Positions 25,810-35,500 of a DNA stretch of 64,000 bases are shown here, in pieces (the stretch's first letter is position 1; each line of letters begins with the position of its first letter). The translations under genes and the position numbers were made by a program. Source of the DNA: an uncultured Bacteroides sp. Its GTDB lineage: Bacteria > Bacteroidota > Bacteroidia > Cytophagales > Cyclobacteriaceae. The stretch is from NCBI GenBank assembly GCA_902168185.1, contig CABHOV010000039.1, positions 98,482 to 162,481 on the forward strand. Direction: 5' to 3'. The notes beneath the pieces were generated by a model, which saw only the letters and a list, made by a program, of their open reading frames with translations, had not been told where the DNA came from and did not search any database.

Positions 25810-28089
25810 CTAAGCACCTTTCCGCAAATCATTTATACGCATGGAAGCTTCTTCCTCCTTCATGGTCGACAAGATGATCCAATGAACATCCGGTATATTG
25901 AGTGGCGCGAAGGCATTGAGCATCTCAATGTTGTGCTTATTTTTTTCTATCTGCGTACCTGTTTCTCCTTGCAATGCCTTATCCACGGAAGTGAGCTTGA
26001 TGGTCTCAAGCAAAATACTGGTGTTCATTTTGTCGATCTGCAGCGTAATGGAATCGCTATAGCCAATCTTCTTCAATCCTGATAAGTATCTTTTTTTATT
26101 CTCCATCAACTCACGGGCAATTGAGCGCAGTTTGTAATCGCTTCCAATCATGAGCGTTTCGCCACTTTCGCCAAGTCCGTCATCGTGCCAGTTAGCATCT
26201 CCTGTCAGTATCTGGTTGATCTTGTTGATGGGCATCTGGAATACAAGTATACCAGCCTTCTCATTTCCGTCATATATAGGGCAAGCTATAAAAGAAGCAG
26301 GCGTATGATAGGAGGGGTCGTAAGGTTCAAAATCAGCAAGCTTCACAAAGTTCTTGTCAGTGCTTTCAATCGCTTCTTTTACAACGCGACCGAAATTCGT
26401 CTTGCTATAGAGTCCTGTCAAAAGACTCGTTGCAAAATCAATTTCCTTAAATACACTATATACCATTTCGCCCGTAATGTGGTCGATCAGGAATATATCA
26501 TAGTATCCGAATTTCTCCAGGAAGCTTCGCATCACCGGGTGATAGTGCGCGTGAACTTTGCTATACTCGCTTCCATCCTCGGATCTGTTCAGAAGTGATT
26601 TTTGTCCTGTAGGATGCGGGTTGTTAGAAATATATAAGTATTGCAACACATCGGCCCTTATTTCCTCGGGGAAATAGTGCTCGATGCGTTCAAGTTGATC
26701 GGTGTTGTCTTTAATGCGTGGTATAAATTCATTCGCATAGTATTGCCGCAGGCTGTCTTTGATGGTCGCCAACTTTTCATCCGATATACCTTCATGAATT
26801 TTAGCAAATGCTTTTTTAAAATCATTGACTGCAGAAATTACCATTTTATTTTCTGCGAAGGTCTGGATCTGGTTACGGATGATATCGAAGTAATACTCGA
26901 TGTTTCTCTTCTTCGTGGAGTTGATTGATTTGAGCTGATCGAATTTAGATTGATAGTTCAACTCGGCCAGTTGCTTGAAGAGTGCATTATACTTACGACT
27001 GATCTCTTCCTGTGTAGCTTGCAACTCTTCCTGATTCTGACGCAGTTCCTCTTCCTGTGCGCGCATGTTTTCTGCCTGCTGATGCGATTCATCGAGAAGG
27101 CGCTTTGTGTTTTCATTTGTGCGAAAGGAAAGAATGGTGTGTGCTATATTTTCTCCGATCTTTTCAACGAAAGCTATTTCATGTTCCTGAAACGGTTTGA
27201 ATGACGCCAGTTCTACTATACCTACTACATCTTCATTTACTTTTAGCGGAGTGATGAGAAGATTCTTAGGATTAGCTTCTCCTAAACCTGATGTGATACG
27301 CACAAAATCATCGGGTACTTCTTTTAAATATAGCGTCTCTTTTTCCAAAAATGTTTGGCCGATAAGACCTTCACCGATCGCTACCTTTTTGGTGAGGTGC
27401 TTGGTGCGATTGAAAGCATAGCAGGCCAGCATCTCCAGGTGTTTATCGTGAGAATGATCATCGTTAAGTATAAAGATGGCGCCTTGGTTTGCGTTCAGCA
27501 GATTAACAAGACTCTTCGTGATGTCATGCGCCAGAGCATCTATATTTTTATTGGAACGAAGTACTTCTACAAATTTTGCAAGACCATCGGTAGTCCAGTT
27601 TCTTTTTTGATCCTCTTCTTTTACCACCAGCAGATTTTCTTTCAACTTCAATAAAGAATGCCCCAGCAAGTCATCAGCATTGTTTGGCTTGTAAGCAGCA
27701 TCGAGATTTCCTTTCCTGATCTCTTCAGCGAATTCAGTTTTATGCATCAGGTCATCTTTCAATGTATTTATACCCAAGGCAATGTCTGCGATCTCGTCCT
27801 TTCCACTGACGGTAACGGTGTTATTAAATTTACCAGCGGCAAGATCAGCGATGGAAGTTCCGATCGTCAGGATTCGTGTTCGTGTTTTTTTTGTAAAGGG
27901 AATCAGCAGTACAAAGTATAGTATAAGGAGTGCCAGAAAAATGGTGATGGCAGTGAACCGTTCACTTGCCAGTTTCTCAGGACTTCGCGCGGCAAGGTAG
28001 CAGAGCAATACAAGGAGTAGAAAAACGGGTATTAAGAATAGCGACAATGATTTTAACTGGAACTGTCGTTTCTTTAGAAAGATAGCCAT
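25810..28089 (-). CDS. Membrane sensor: two TM helices, HAMP, GAF, coiled coil, C-terminal Cache-like domain
   Basis: A 759-residue signalling protein. Two hydrophobic helices (about 14-34 and 46-66) have almost no periplasmic loop between them. A HAMP-like region follows (about 67-175), then a GAF domain (about 180-325; AIGEGLIGQTFLEKETLYL). Next comes a glutamine/glutamate-rich coiled coil (about 330-375). The C-terminal 370 residues resemble a double-Cache sensor (GETLMIGSDYKLRS, then ALQGETGTQI, then APLNIPDVHWIILSTM). Cache domains normally lie outside the membrane and precede an output domain; here it is predicted cytoplasmic and terminal, and no kinase, cyclase, GGDEF or methyl-accepting output is visible. 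It may signal through a partner protein. Confidence 0.8.
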   Translation of the reverse strand: MAIFLKKRQFQLKSLSLFLIPVFLLLVLLCYLAARSPEKLASERFTAITIFLALLILYFVLLIPFTKKTRTRILTIGTSIADLAAGKFNNTVTVSGKDEIADIALGINTLKDDLMHKTEFAEEIRKGNLDAAYKPNNADDLLGHSLLKLKENLLVVKEEDQKRNWTTDGLAKFVEVLRSNKNIDALAHDITKSLVNLLNANQGAIFILNDDHSHDKHLEMLACYAFNRTKHLTKKVAIGEGLIGQTFLEKETLYLKEVPDDFVRITSGLGEANPKNLLITPLKVNEDVVGIVELASFKPFQEHEIAFVEKIGENIAHTILSFRTNENTKRLLDESHQQAENMRAQEEELRQNQEELQATQEEISRKYNALFKQLAELNYQSKFDQLKSINSTKKRNIEYYFDIIRNQIQTFAENKMVISAVNDFKKAFAKIHEGISDEKLATIKDSLRQYYANEFIPRIKDNTDQLERIEHYFPEEIRADVLQYLYISNNPHPTGQKSLLNRSEDGSEYSKVHAHYHPVMRSFLEKFGYYDIFLIDHITGEMVYSVFKEIDFATSLLTGLYSKTNFGRVVKEAIESTDKNFVKLADFEPYDPSYHTPASFIACPIYDGNEKAGILVFQMPINKINQILTGDANWHDDGLGESGETLMIGSDYKLRSIARELMENKKRYLSGLKKIGYSDSITLQIDKMNTSILLETIKLTSVDKALQGETGTQIEKNKHNIEMLNAFAPLNIPDVHWIILSTMKEEEASMRINDLRKGA

Positions 28090-28186
28090 TTCGAGAGTAT
28101 AATTTACCCCTCAAAATACGAAATTTATAGTTGTGGCCGGGCACAAATGAAAATTTTTTAAGGTAATTGATTCTCGAAAAGACGGC

Positions 28187-29527
28187 CTAACTTATTTCTT
28201 CTTTCTTCCATCGTTTGTGCTTATTGTGGAAGTAAAGCATGGAACCACATATAAGCAGTGTTCCGGCAACGGAAATAATATACCCCGATGTAATGAACAC
28301 CTCTACCCAGCTTAACTTCGCGTAGCCGAATTCCTTGAAAAGCAGAATACTCACGCTGCCCAGGTAGCCGAAGGAATCCGCCACATACATAATGAAGCCC
28401 ACAGTGCCTATATATTGAAAGGCCGCGATCAGGCGGTCGAAGAAGATGCTGTTGAAAGGAACGTATCCCATGTAAAGTCCAAGACCGATCAAGATCATCC
28501 AAGTCGTAGGACCAATCATGTGCTGCTCAAACAGAAGTGTGCTGATGCCGATCAATACCATGCCGAGTGCAATGATTACATGGTTGATCATCAGTGCGAG
28601 TTTATTGTTTTTGATGATCATGATGCTTCCCATGATCATCAACACGGCAATGGAAACGGGTACCTCGGTTGTTGTAAAGATCTCAGGGGAGTTTCCGTGA
28701 CCCAGTGTCTTCCATACTTCTGCTGAGAAGTTATCACGAAAATCGCGAAAGATGGTGAGCAACATATAGCAGCATACAAACAGAATTATTCCAGGTAAAA
28801 ATGTACGGATGAATTTTTTACGTTCAGCAAGATCCATCGGTTGTCTTCGCGTTCGCAGCTGCTCATCGAGTGCAGACGGTGGCGGAACTTTATCGAGTAA
28901 GTATAAAAAGATCAGCAAGGGAATGCTATAGATGCAACAGGCAACAAACGGCATCCAGGTTTCTGATACTGTCCAATCGCGAATGAGGTAAGCTCCTGTA
29001 GAGCGGCAAAGTCCTGAAGAGAAAATAAAACTTACAGACAGAGCGGCACCGAGAACTTCAGTCATTCTCCTTCCTTCCAAATATCCGAATACCATGCCCC
29101 AGATCATGCCCAAGGGCAGACCGTTGGTAAACAGGAATACTATATTATAGGGTGCAGGTATAAGCGCAAACAAAAACCAGGATATACCGGCTACCGATAC
29201 AAGAATTACTATACCCACCGATCGCGAATGCGCTTTTAATTCTGAAATAACTTTGATACCTATAAACTTCGACAGCCCATAGCCTACCACTTGAAAAATT
29301 ACCAGCCATACTTTATAGCTTACTCCCCAGTAAAAAATTCCCTCGAAAGAGGCTGCGGCAAATGTTTTACGAAAGGCATATACACAGGTATATAAACAAA
29401 ACGCTGCCAGCGAAGTATAGATCGTAAACCAGAACGCGTTGGTTTGCCGAAGCCATTGAGTTATAGGATGCTCACCGGACAATGATGCCATGTTCGTTGT
29501 AGGGGAAAGGTTGCCAGTGGCCTTCAT
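28187..29527 (-). CDS. DUF5690 family MFS-like permease
   Basis: An integral membrane protein of up to 446 residues with about twelve helices, of the DUF5690 family found mainly in Bacteroidota. Recognisable elements are YTCVYAFRKTF in helix 1 and LGMIWGMVFGYLEGRR in the middle; the overall plan resembles organophosphate:phosphate antiporters of the MFS. Its substrate is not experimentally known to me. The start at 29527 overlaps the PHP gene by 56 bp; the internal ATG at 29491 would reduce this to 20 bp and is a good alternative. The overlap shows tight coupling with the PHP phosphoesterase upstream, consistent with import followed by dephosphorylation. Confidence 0.82.
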   Translation of the reverse strand: MKATGNLSPTTNMASLSGEHPITQWLRQTNAFWFTIYTSLAAFCLYTCVYAFRKTFAAASFEGIFYWGVSYKVWLVIFQVVGYGLSKFIGIKVISELKAHSRSVGIVILVSVAGISWFLFALIPAPYNIVFLFTNGLPLGMIWGMVFGYLEGRRMTEVLGAALSVSFIFSSGLCRSTGAYLIRDWTVSETWMPFVACCIYSIPLLIFLYLLDKVPPPSALDEQLRTRRQPMDLAERKKFIRTFLPGIILFVCCYMLLTIFRDFRDNFSAEVWKTLGHGNSPEIFTTTEVPVSIAVLMIMGSIMIIKNNKLALMINHVIIALGMVLIGISTLLFEQHMIGPTTWMILIGLGLYMGYVPFNSIFFDRLIAAFQYIGTVGFIMYVADSFGYLGSVSILLFKEFGYAKLSWVEVFITSGYIISVAGTLLICGSMLYFHNKHKRWKKEEIS

Positions 29528-30320
29528 GTAAAATAGTTAAGGTTTTAAAGCCGATTTTTTGGAGAAGAATGGCAGTATCCGAAAACTGATTGACCAAGTC
29601 ATCAGGATGATGCGCATCACTGCTCAATGTAACGGGTATAGCTTTTTGAAGTATATATTCCAGTATCCAGGGGCCGGGATATGTAGTTGCTGATTTCTTT
29701 TGATATAGGCCACGCGTGTTTACTTCGATGATCGCTCCGCTCGCGGCAATCGCATCAATTGTCTTTTTTACTTCCTGTTGATACCAGGCATCGCTTTCGC
29801 TGAATAGTTTTTCATCAACGTTCTGGATCTTAATTTTATCGAGATGGCCCACAACAGTAGGGCAGGCAGTTGCAACCATCTCTCGTGTCAGTTCATAATA
29901 TCGCGTGAGCGTATCACGAATGTTGTTGTTGAAAATCTTCTCGTAGCCTTCCAGGAAGAAAGCATGTGTGCCATCGATCTCCCAACGTGTTCCATCCGGA
30001 AGTTGTTCTACAAAATGAATAGACCCAACCGTATAGTCAAGCTTGTCACGAAAATCATTGGGAGAAATTACTCCGGGTATAAAATCAATCTCCAGACTGG
30101 TATATAGATCTACCGGGGATTTTTTCTTGAGGTCACGCAACTCGTTCAAGTATGCATCCAGGTTTGCAGGCTTCATGCACCACTTATTGGCAAACGGCAA
30201 TGGTGCATGCGATGAAATGCCGAGGCTGAGCATCCCCAGTTCTTCCGCTTTGCGGATATAGTCCTGTATAACACCTTTACCATCACAGTACGCATTGTGA
30301 GTATGAAAATTAGACCACAT
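29472..30320 (-). CDS. PHP-domain phosphoesterase (HisK-type histidinol-phosphatase-like)
   Basis: A cytoplasmic PHP-family phosphoesterase of 282 residues. Metal-binding motifs are complete: HTHNAYCDG at the N-terminus, ISSHAP, LEIDF with the bridging glutamate, VGHLDKIK and SSDAHHPDD near the end. The family includes histidinol-phosphatases, but no other histidine biosynthesis gene is nearby. Here it is translationally coupled to the DUF5690 permease and divergent from a FAD amine oxidoreductase, so hydrolysis of an imported phosphoester or cyclic phosphate is more likely than histidine synthesis. Related PHP enzymes (PhnPP-like) act in organophosphorus metabolism. Substrate is not resolved. 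Confidence 0.82.
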   Translation of the reverse strand: MWSNFHTHNAYCDGKGVIQDYIRKAEELGMLSLGISSHAPLPFANKWCMKPANLDAYLNELRDLKKKSPVDLYTSLEIDFIPGVISPNDFRDKLDYTVGSIHFVEQLPDGTRWEIDGTHAFFLEGYEKIFNNNIRDTLTRYYELTREMVATACPTVVGHLDKIKIQNVDEKLFSESDAWYQQEVKKTIDAIAASGAIIEVNTRGLYQKKSATTYPGPWILEYILQKAIPVTLSSDAHHPDDLVNQFSDTAILLQKIGFKTLTILHEGHWQPFPYNEHGIIVR

Positions 30321-30482
30321 ATACAGGTTTAGATTCGAAGTTTACAGTTAAATGTTGCAAGAAAAATATTAAAGCGCAACCTTAACAAAATGATAAACTT
30401 CGGGGCCGGTCTAAATCAATGTAAACGGCAACCTTTGAATGTGGTAATAAATTTACTTTCACTATAAAGTATACTATACAGA
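30321..30482. other. Divergent promoter region, PHP gene / FAD oxidoreductase gene
   Basis: An AT-rich 162-bp region without genes. It contains single half-sites GTTTAC (30340-30345) and GTAAAC (30421-30426) matching the arms of the palindrome in front of the XRE-cupin regulator gene, but no full palindrome. Confidence 0.3.
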
Positions 30483-31607
30483 ATGGATCGTTCAGCAGAC
30501 ATCGCCATTGTTGGTGCCGGTATTGTAGGATTGGCACATGCCTACATGGCGCTTCGTAAAGGATATAGAGTTGTGTTGTTTGAACGTGAGCAGTTCGCGG
30601 TGGGAGCCTCCGTACGAAACTTTGGGTTGGTATGGCCGATCGGGCAGGAGCCGGGTGTTGGCTTGAACCGTGCATTGCGTGCACGACAGCATTGGCAAGA
30701 GGTAGCGGCACAGGCAGGCTTTTGGATCAAAACAAATGGTTCACTTCACGTTGCCTATCATGAAGACGAATGGAATGTGCTAAATGAATTTATGGAACTC
30801 TATAAAGATGCTGCGTATCAATGTAGTTTACTCAATGCATCAGAAGTTATAGAACGATCGCCAGTAGTTCGCTCGAAAAATCTGTATGGCGGTTTATGGA
30901 GTGATACCGAGGGAACTGTATATGCACGTGAAGCTATTCGAAAAATTCCGTTGTGGTTGGAGGAGAAGTATGGATTGATTTTGAAATTTGGGAACGTTGT
31001 AACGGAGATAGCAGTGCCACATATAAAGACTGCGCGTGAGAGCTGGCGTGCCGATAGGGTTTATGTATGCAGCGGCACTGACTTTGAAACACTATACCCG
31101 GAGGTATTCGATCAGCAGCCGGTAACGAAATGCAAGCTTCAAATGATGAAGGCGGTTACTGCCAAGCCTGTGAGCATAGGCCCTACGTTGTGTGCAGGAC
31201 TTACTCTACGACATTATGCAGCCTTTGCAAAATGTCCGTCTCTAGCAAAGCTTGATGAACGCTACGACCGGCAATCCGAAGATTTTAAAAAACATGGAGT
31301 ACACGTACTGGTCGCGCAAAATGAAGCAGGCGAGCTGATCATTGGCGACTCACATCACTATAGCCGTACAGTAGAGCCTTTTGATTCCGAGCATGTCAAT
31401 GACGTTATTGTTGACTACCTCCGTTCATTTGTTGACCTGGGTGATTTCAAGATCACCGAACGATGGCATGGTATATATCCGAAAGTACAAGGCAATATAA
31501 GTCTTGTGATCGAACCTGAACCCAATGTTACCATCGTGAATGGACTCGGTGGTGCCGGAATGTCTTTAAGCTTTGGTCTTGCCGAAGAGTTAATAGATCG
31601 CTTATAG
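30483..31607 (+). CDS. FAD-dependent amine oxidoreductase (TIGR03364 type)
   Basis: A 374-residue DAO-fold flavoprotein. The dinucleotide-binding motif GAGIVG occupies residues 11-16, followed by VVLFERE with the ribose-binding acid. The C-terminal GGAGMSLSFGLAEEL closes the FAD site. Within the DAO family it matches the group that recurs beside phosphonate genes (TIGR03364); some relatives in phosphonate clusters oxidise aminoethylphosphonate or its N-methyl derivative. Such an activity would yield phosphonoacetaldehyde, a possible substrate for the HAD enzyme at 24429. The gene is divergent from the PHP/DUF5690 pair and convergent with the XRE-cupin regulator gene. Glycine-oxidase-like activity on another amine is the main alternative. 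Confidence 0.82.
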   Translation: MDRSADIAIVGAGIVGLAHAYMALRKGYRVVLFEREQFAVGASVRNFGLVWPIGQEPGVGLNRALRARQHWQEVAAQAGFWIKTNGSLHVAYHEDEWNVLNEFMELYKDAAYQCSLLNASEVIERSPVVRSKNLYGGLWSDTEGTVYAREAIRKIPLWLEEKYGLILKFGNVVTEIAVPHIKTARESWRADRVYVCSGTDFETLYPEVFDQQPVTKCKLQMMKAVTAKPVSIGPTLCAGLTLRHYAAFAKCPSLAKLDERYDRQSEDFKKHGVHVLVAQNEAGELIIGDSHHYSRTVEPFDSEHVNDVIVDYLRSFVDLGDFKITERWHGIYPKVQGNISLVIEPEPNVTIVNGLGGAGMSLSFGLAEELIDRL

Positions 31608-31633
31608 TATTCAATCTTTTACATATACTATAC

Positions 31634-32209
31634 TTATTTCGCCAAAATAAAGTAGATCACCAGCATGATTACTTTCTTCCTGGAATGATTTAGGGGTACA
31701 TGTGGAATAGAAGCATCGAAATAGATGGAGTCGCCTTCCTCCAGCAAAATTACTTCGTTATTAATCTGGTATTCACAACTACCGCTGAGTATATATTTGA
31801 ATTCATAGCCATCGGTAGTGGTTGGTTTTCCCTTTGCGCCCGGCTCAAGTGTTAGGAGCACGGCATCCATGCTGCAGTTTGTTATGTTCTGCGAGAGTAT
31901 AAATTGATAGTGAAAGCCTGACCGCCCTTCGCGTTCCAGTGGAGTATAGTCGTCTTTCTTTACCAGCAAATAATCTTTCCCATTAGTCAATACCATGTCA
32001 TGAAAGAATTCTTTCAAGGATATATCCAGTGATTGGATGATGCTGACAAAAACCGGAAGCGATGGGATGGTGCGTGAGTTCTCCACTTTGGACAAGAGTC
32101 CTTTACTGACGTTGGAGCGCGTGGCCAACTGTTGTATAGTGAGATTTTTTTCGAGCCGTGTTGCTCTTATTTTTTGTGCGATGCGCGATACAACTTCATT
32201 GTCTACCAT
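31634..32209 (-). CDS. XRE-family regulator with cupin sensor domain
   Basis: A 191-residue transcriptional regulator, starting at the ATG at 32209. The N-terminal HTH (about 8-62) reads IRATRLEKNLTIQQLATRS then KGLLSKVENSRTIPSL. The C-terminal cupin (about 105-180) carries YEFKYILSGSCEYQINNE and GDSIYFDASIPH. Regulators of this architecture commonly control catabolism of amines or amino acids and bind a small ligand in the cupin. A perfect palindrome lies 9 bp upstream of its start, suggesting autoregulation. Its position between the FAD oxidoreductase and SusC genes makes both likely targets. Confidence 0.88.
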   Translation of the reverse strand: MVDNEVVSRIAQKIRATRLEKNLTIQQLATRSNVSKGLLSKVENSRTIPSLPVFVSIIQSLDISLKEFFHDMVLTNGKDYLLVKKDDYTPLEREGRSGFHYQFILSQNITNCSMDAVLLTLEPGAKGKPTTTDGYEFKYILSGSCEYQINNEVILLEEGDSIYFDASIPHVPLNHSRKKVIMLVIYFILAK

Positions 32210-32217
32210 TACTGTTT

Positions 32218-32236
32218 TGTTTACTGATTGTAAACA
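32218..32236 (-). promoter_or_regulatory. Palindromic operator upstream of the XRE-cupin gene
   Basis: TGTTTAC-TGATT-GTAAACA is a perfect 7-5-7 inverted repeat located 9 bp before the regulator start codon. Size and placement fit an operator of a dimeric XRE protein. Confidence 0.55.
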
Positions 32237-32548
32237 TAAAAAATAGCAGCGTACAGATGAGTGTGCCAAAATCGCTGTTTGGCCTTATTATACCAATGTT
32301 ACGTCTATAAATGGTTTTCATCGGTTTGTTTCCGTGTTTCTTCTTTGTCAATAGTAAAATCGTTAATAGAAGATTCATCTGCTCATGCAAAGTTTAATTC
32401 ATACGTAACGTTCCTCTAAACGCTACTTTAATTCTAATGCCAACCTTTGATTCGAATTAAGGCAGGTCTATGTACTTATGACTATATATAAAAGTATAGT
32501 ATAGCGACCGTGCTTGCTGTGTATCAACAACCCTAACCCTTTTCATCT
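32237..32548 (+). promoter_or_regulatory. Intergenic promoter region of the SusC/SusD operon
   Basis: A gene-free region of about 310 bp. A possible Bacteroidota promoter is TTTG at 32446-32449, a 19-bp spacer and TATGTACT at 32469-32476, only a partial match to TAnnTTTG. An inverted repeat TTAATTC / GAATTAA (32428-32434 and 32454-32460) spans the -33 element and could be an operator. A single TACGTA occurs at 32402. Confidence 0.35.
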
Positions 32549-35500
32549 ATGAACAAATCTCTACTAAAGAATTCTGTTTCTTTAGGAAAAAGATCTGGCC
32601 GTGTACTGCTCGCGTTGGCAGCATGGCTTTTTGCCGTTTGTGCTTACGCACAAACTTCGGTGTCCGGGCGCATAACTTCCGGTGAAGATTCTTCACCACT
32701 GCCCGGAGTAAACATTCTTGTAAAAGGAACATCCGCAGGAACAATCTCAGATGCCGAAGGCCGGTATTCTGTCGCTGTTCCTTCTACTGATGCAACCCTT
32801 GTGTTTTCATTTGTAGGGTATATTTCGCAAGAAGTACCGTTGGCCGGTAGATCATCCGTTGATGTAGCGTTGGCTACCGATGCTACACAGTTATCTGAAG
32901 TAGTGGTTACAGCACTAGGTATTGAAAAGGATAAAGCAAAGGTAGGGTACGCTGTACAGGACGTAAAAGGTTCTGATCTTGTTAAAGCGAGAGAGCCTAA
33001 CCCGATAAATTCGCTGGTAGGAAAAGTAGCGGGTTTAACAGTGGCTCCCTCAGCAGAACTTTTAGGTGCACCACAACTTTACCTTCGGGGTAAGAAGCCT
33101 TTGTTTGTTGTAGACGGTGTACCGATACAATCTGATACCTGGAACATCAGTGCAGATGATATTGAAAATTATACCGTGTTGAAAGGCCCTGCGGCTTCTG
33201 CGCTATATGGCTCCCGTGGAATTTATGGTGCTATTCAAATTACTACCAAGCGTGGTTCAAAAGATAAGCGTGGCTTCTCTGTAGAGTTCAACTCCTCTAC
33301 GATGGTAGAAAATGGTTTCCTGACAATACCAAAAGTGCAAAGTGAATACGGCCCGGGCGACCATGGTAAATATGCTTTCGGCAATGGTAAAGGCGGAGGT
33401 AAAAATGATTCTGACTATGATATCTGGGGACCAAAATTCGAAGGACAGTTAATACCTCAGTATGATGGCGAGTATACTCCGGAAACTGAATACACTACAA
33501 CCTTCGCAGATGGAACAACCTATACTGGCAATATAAAACCTACTCCGTGGGTTGCCCGTGGTAAAGATAATTTACAGCGCTTTTTACAATCCGGTATTGT
33601 AGCCACGAATAATATAGCCGTATCAACATCAGGCGACAAATACGATCTTCGTTTTTCATACTCTCATAATTATCAGCGTGGACAAGTGCCTAATACTGAT
33701 CTTAACGCTGACAACTTTAATATAGCAGCAGGTGTAGACTTGTCGCCCAAGATCAGGTTCGAGTCGAACATCAATTATAATCGTCAGTATACCAAGAATA
33801 TTCCCGATGTGAATTATGGTCCTAACAGTATGATCTATAACATCATTATCTGGGGTGGTGCTGATTGGGATGTTGATGATATGAAGCAGGTTTGGCAACC
33901 TGGTAAAGAAGGTATACAACAAAGCTATGCGGAATACACCCGGTATAACAATCCCTGGTTTCTGGCGAATCATTGGTTAAGAGGACACTATAAGACGGAT
34001 GTATATGGCTATATGTCACTGAAAGCAGAACTGACTCCGGGACTTGACTTGACGGCCCGTACACAGATCAACACGTATGATATCCTTCGCACAGAGAAAT
34101 TCCCATACTCAGCAACGGTATACGGACGTGAGCAGGCTAAAGGAGATTACCGTGAAGATCAGCGTCAGCTTTTTGAGAACAACACCGATCTCCTGTTAAC
34201 GTTTAATAAAAATCTGTCACCAGACTTCACGCTCAAAACTTCCCTCGGTGCTAACCTGCGTACGTTCACCTATAAATCGAGCTATACTACTACAGATTAT
34301 CTGAGCGTTCCGGGACTATATAACTTTACCAACTCCTTAAATCCGATCCGTGCCTACAATTTCAATTCTACCATGCAGGTGGGTAGTGGTTACGGATATA
34401 TAGACCTTGACTACCAGGATTTCATATCGCTGTCTCTTACGGGACGGGTAGATAAGCATTCTACTTTACCAACGGGTAACAATACATTCTTTTATCCATC
34501 GGCTTCGTTGAGCGTTGTCCTTTCAGAAAAAATTGCACTGCCGGAGTTTATCTCCTTTCTCAAAGTAAGAGGTTCTTACGCACGTGTAGGAGGCGCTCTT
34601 ACAACTGCTACGGTTGCACCGTCCTATAGCTACTCCGGTGATGGAGAAAGTCCTTTAGGATATGGTTCTGATTATTCTACACCTTATGACGGACCAAGCT
34701 TTGTAAATACAGAAGCTTATCGTGGCGGGAAACTCTTCAACAACATTCCAGGCGCATACTATAGCGATCTTCTGGCCAATAAAGATCTGGAACCATCTTT
34801 CAGTTCTACCTGGGAAACTGGTCTAGATATAAAATTTCTGCAGAATCGTTTAGGCTTAGATGTTGCGTATTTCCAGAGCCTGGATGGTCCTGGTATATTT
34901 AACAAGCAGATATCTGAAACGAGCGGATATACTACAATTGTATCCACCGGTATAAAAACACTTCGTAAAGGATGGGAAGTGACCGTTAGCGGAACGCCTA
35001 TTCAGAATACAGATGGCTTCTCGTGGAATGTAATGGTGAACGGATCAACCTATAAAGAATTCCTGGAAGAAATAGCTCCGGGAATAGATCGTATCGAAGC
35101 AAGCTTCTTCAATGGAAGTGTAAACGGTAACAACAGTTTTATTTACAAAGGTGACCGTATCGATAAATATTATGCGGAGGTATTTCTGAAAGATCAGCAA
35201 GGAAACCTGATCAATGATGACAGCGGAAGACCAATCGCAAATCCGATACCACAGTATATGGGTAATCTCAATCCGGATCTGGTGTGGGGTATCAATAACA
35301 AGTTTAACTATAAGAACTTCAGTTTCAGTTTTCAGTTTGACGGACGCATTGGTGGCAAAGTCGTAGACTATATCCAGCGTCAGACGTATCGCGGTGGTCG
35401 CATTATTAATACAACCGAAGGTGCTATGGGCGAAGCGCGCTATTACGATTATCAGGGTGTGAAATCATGGATCGGCCCTGGTGTGAGCGTAGCGAATGGC

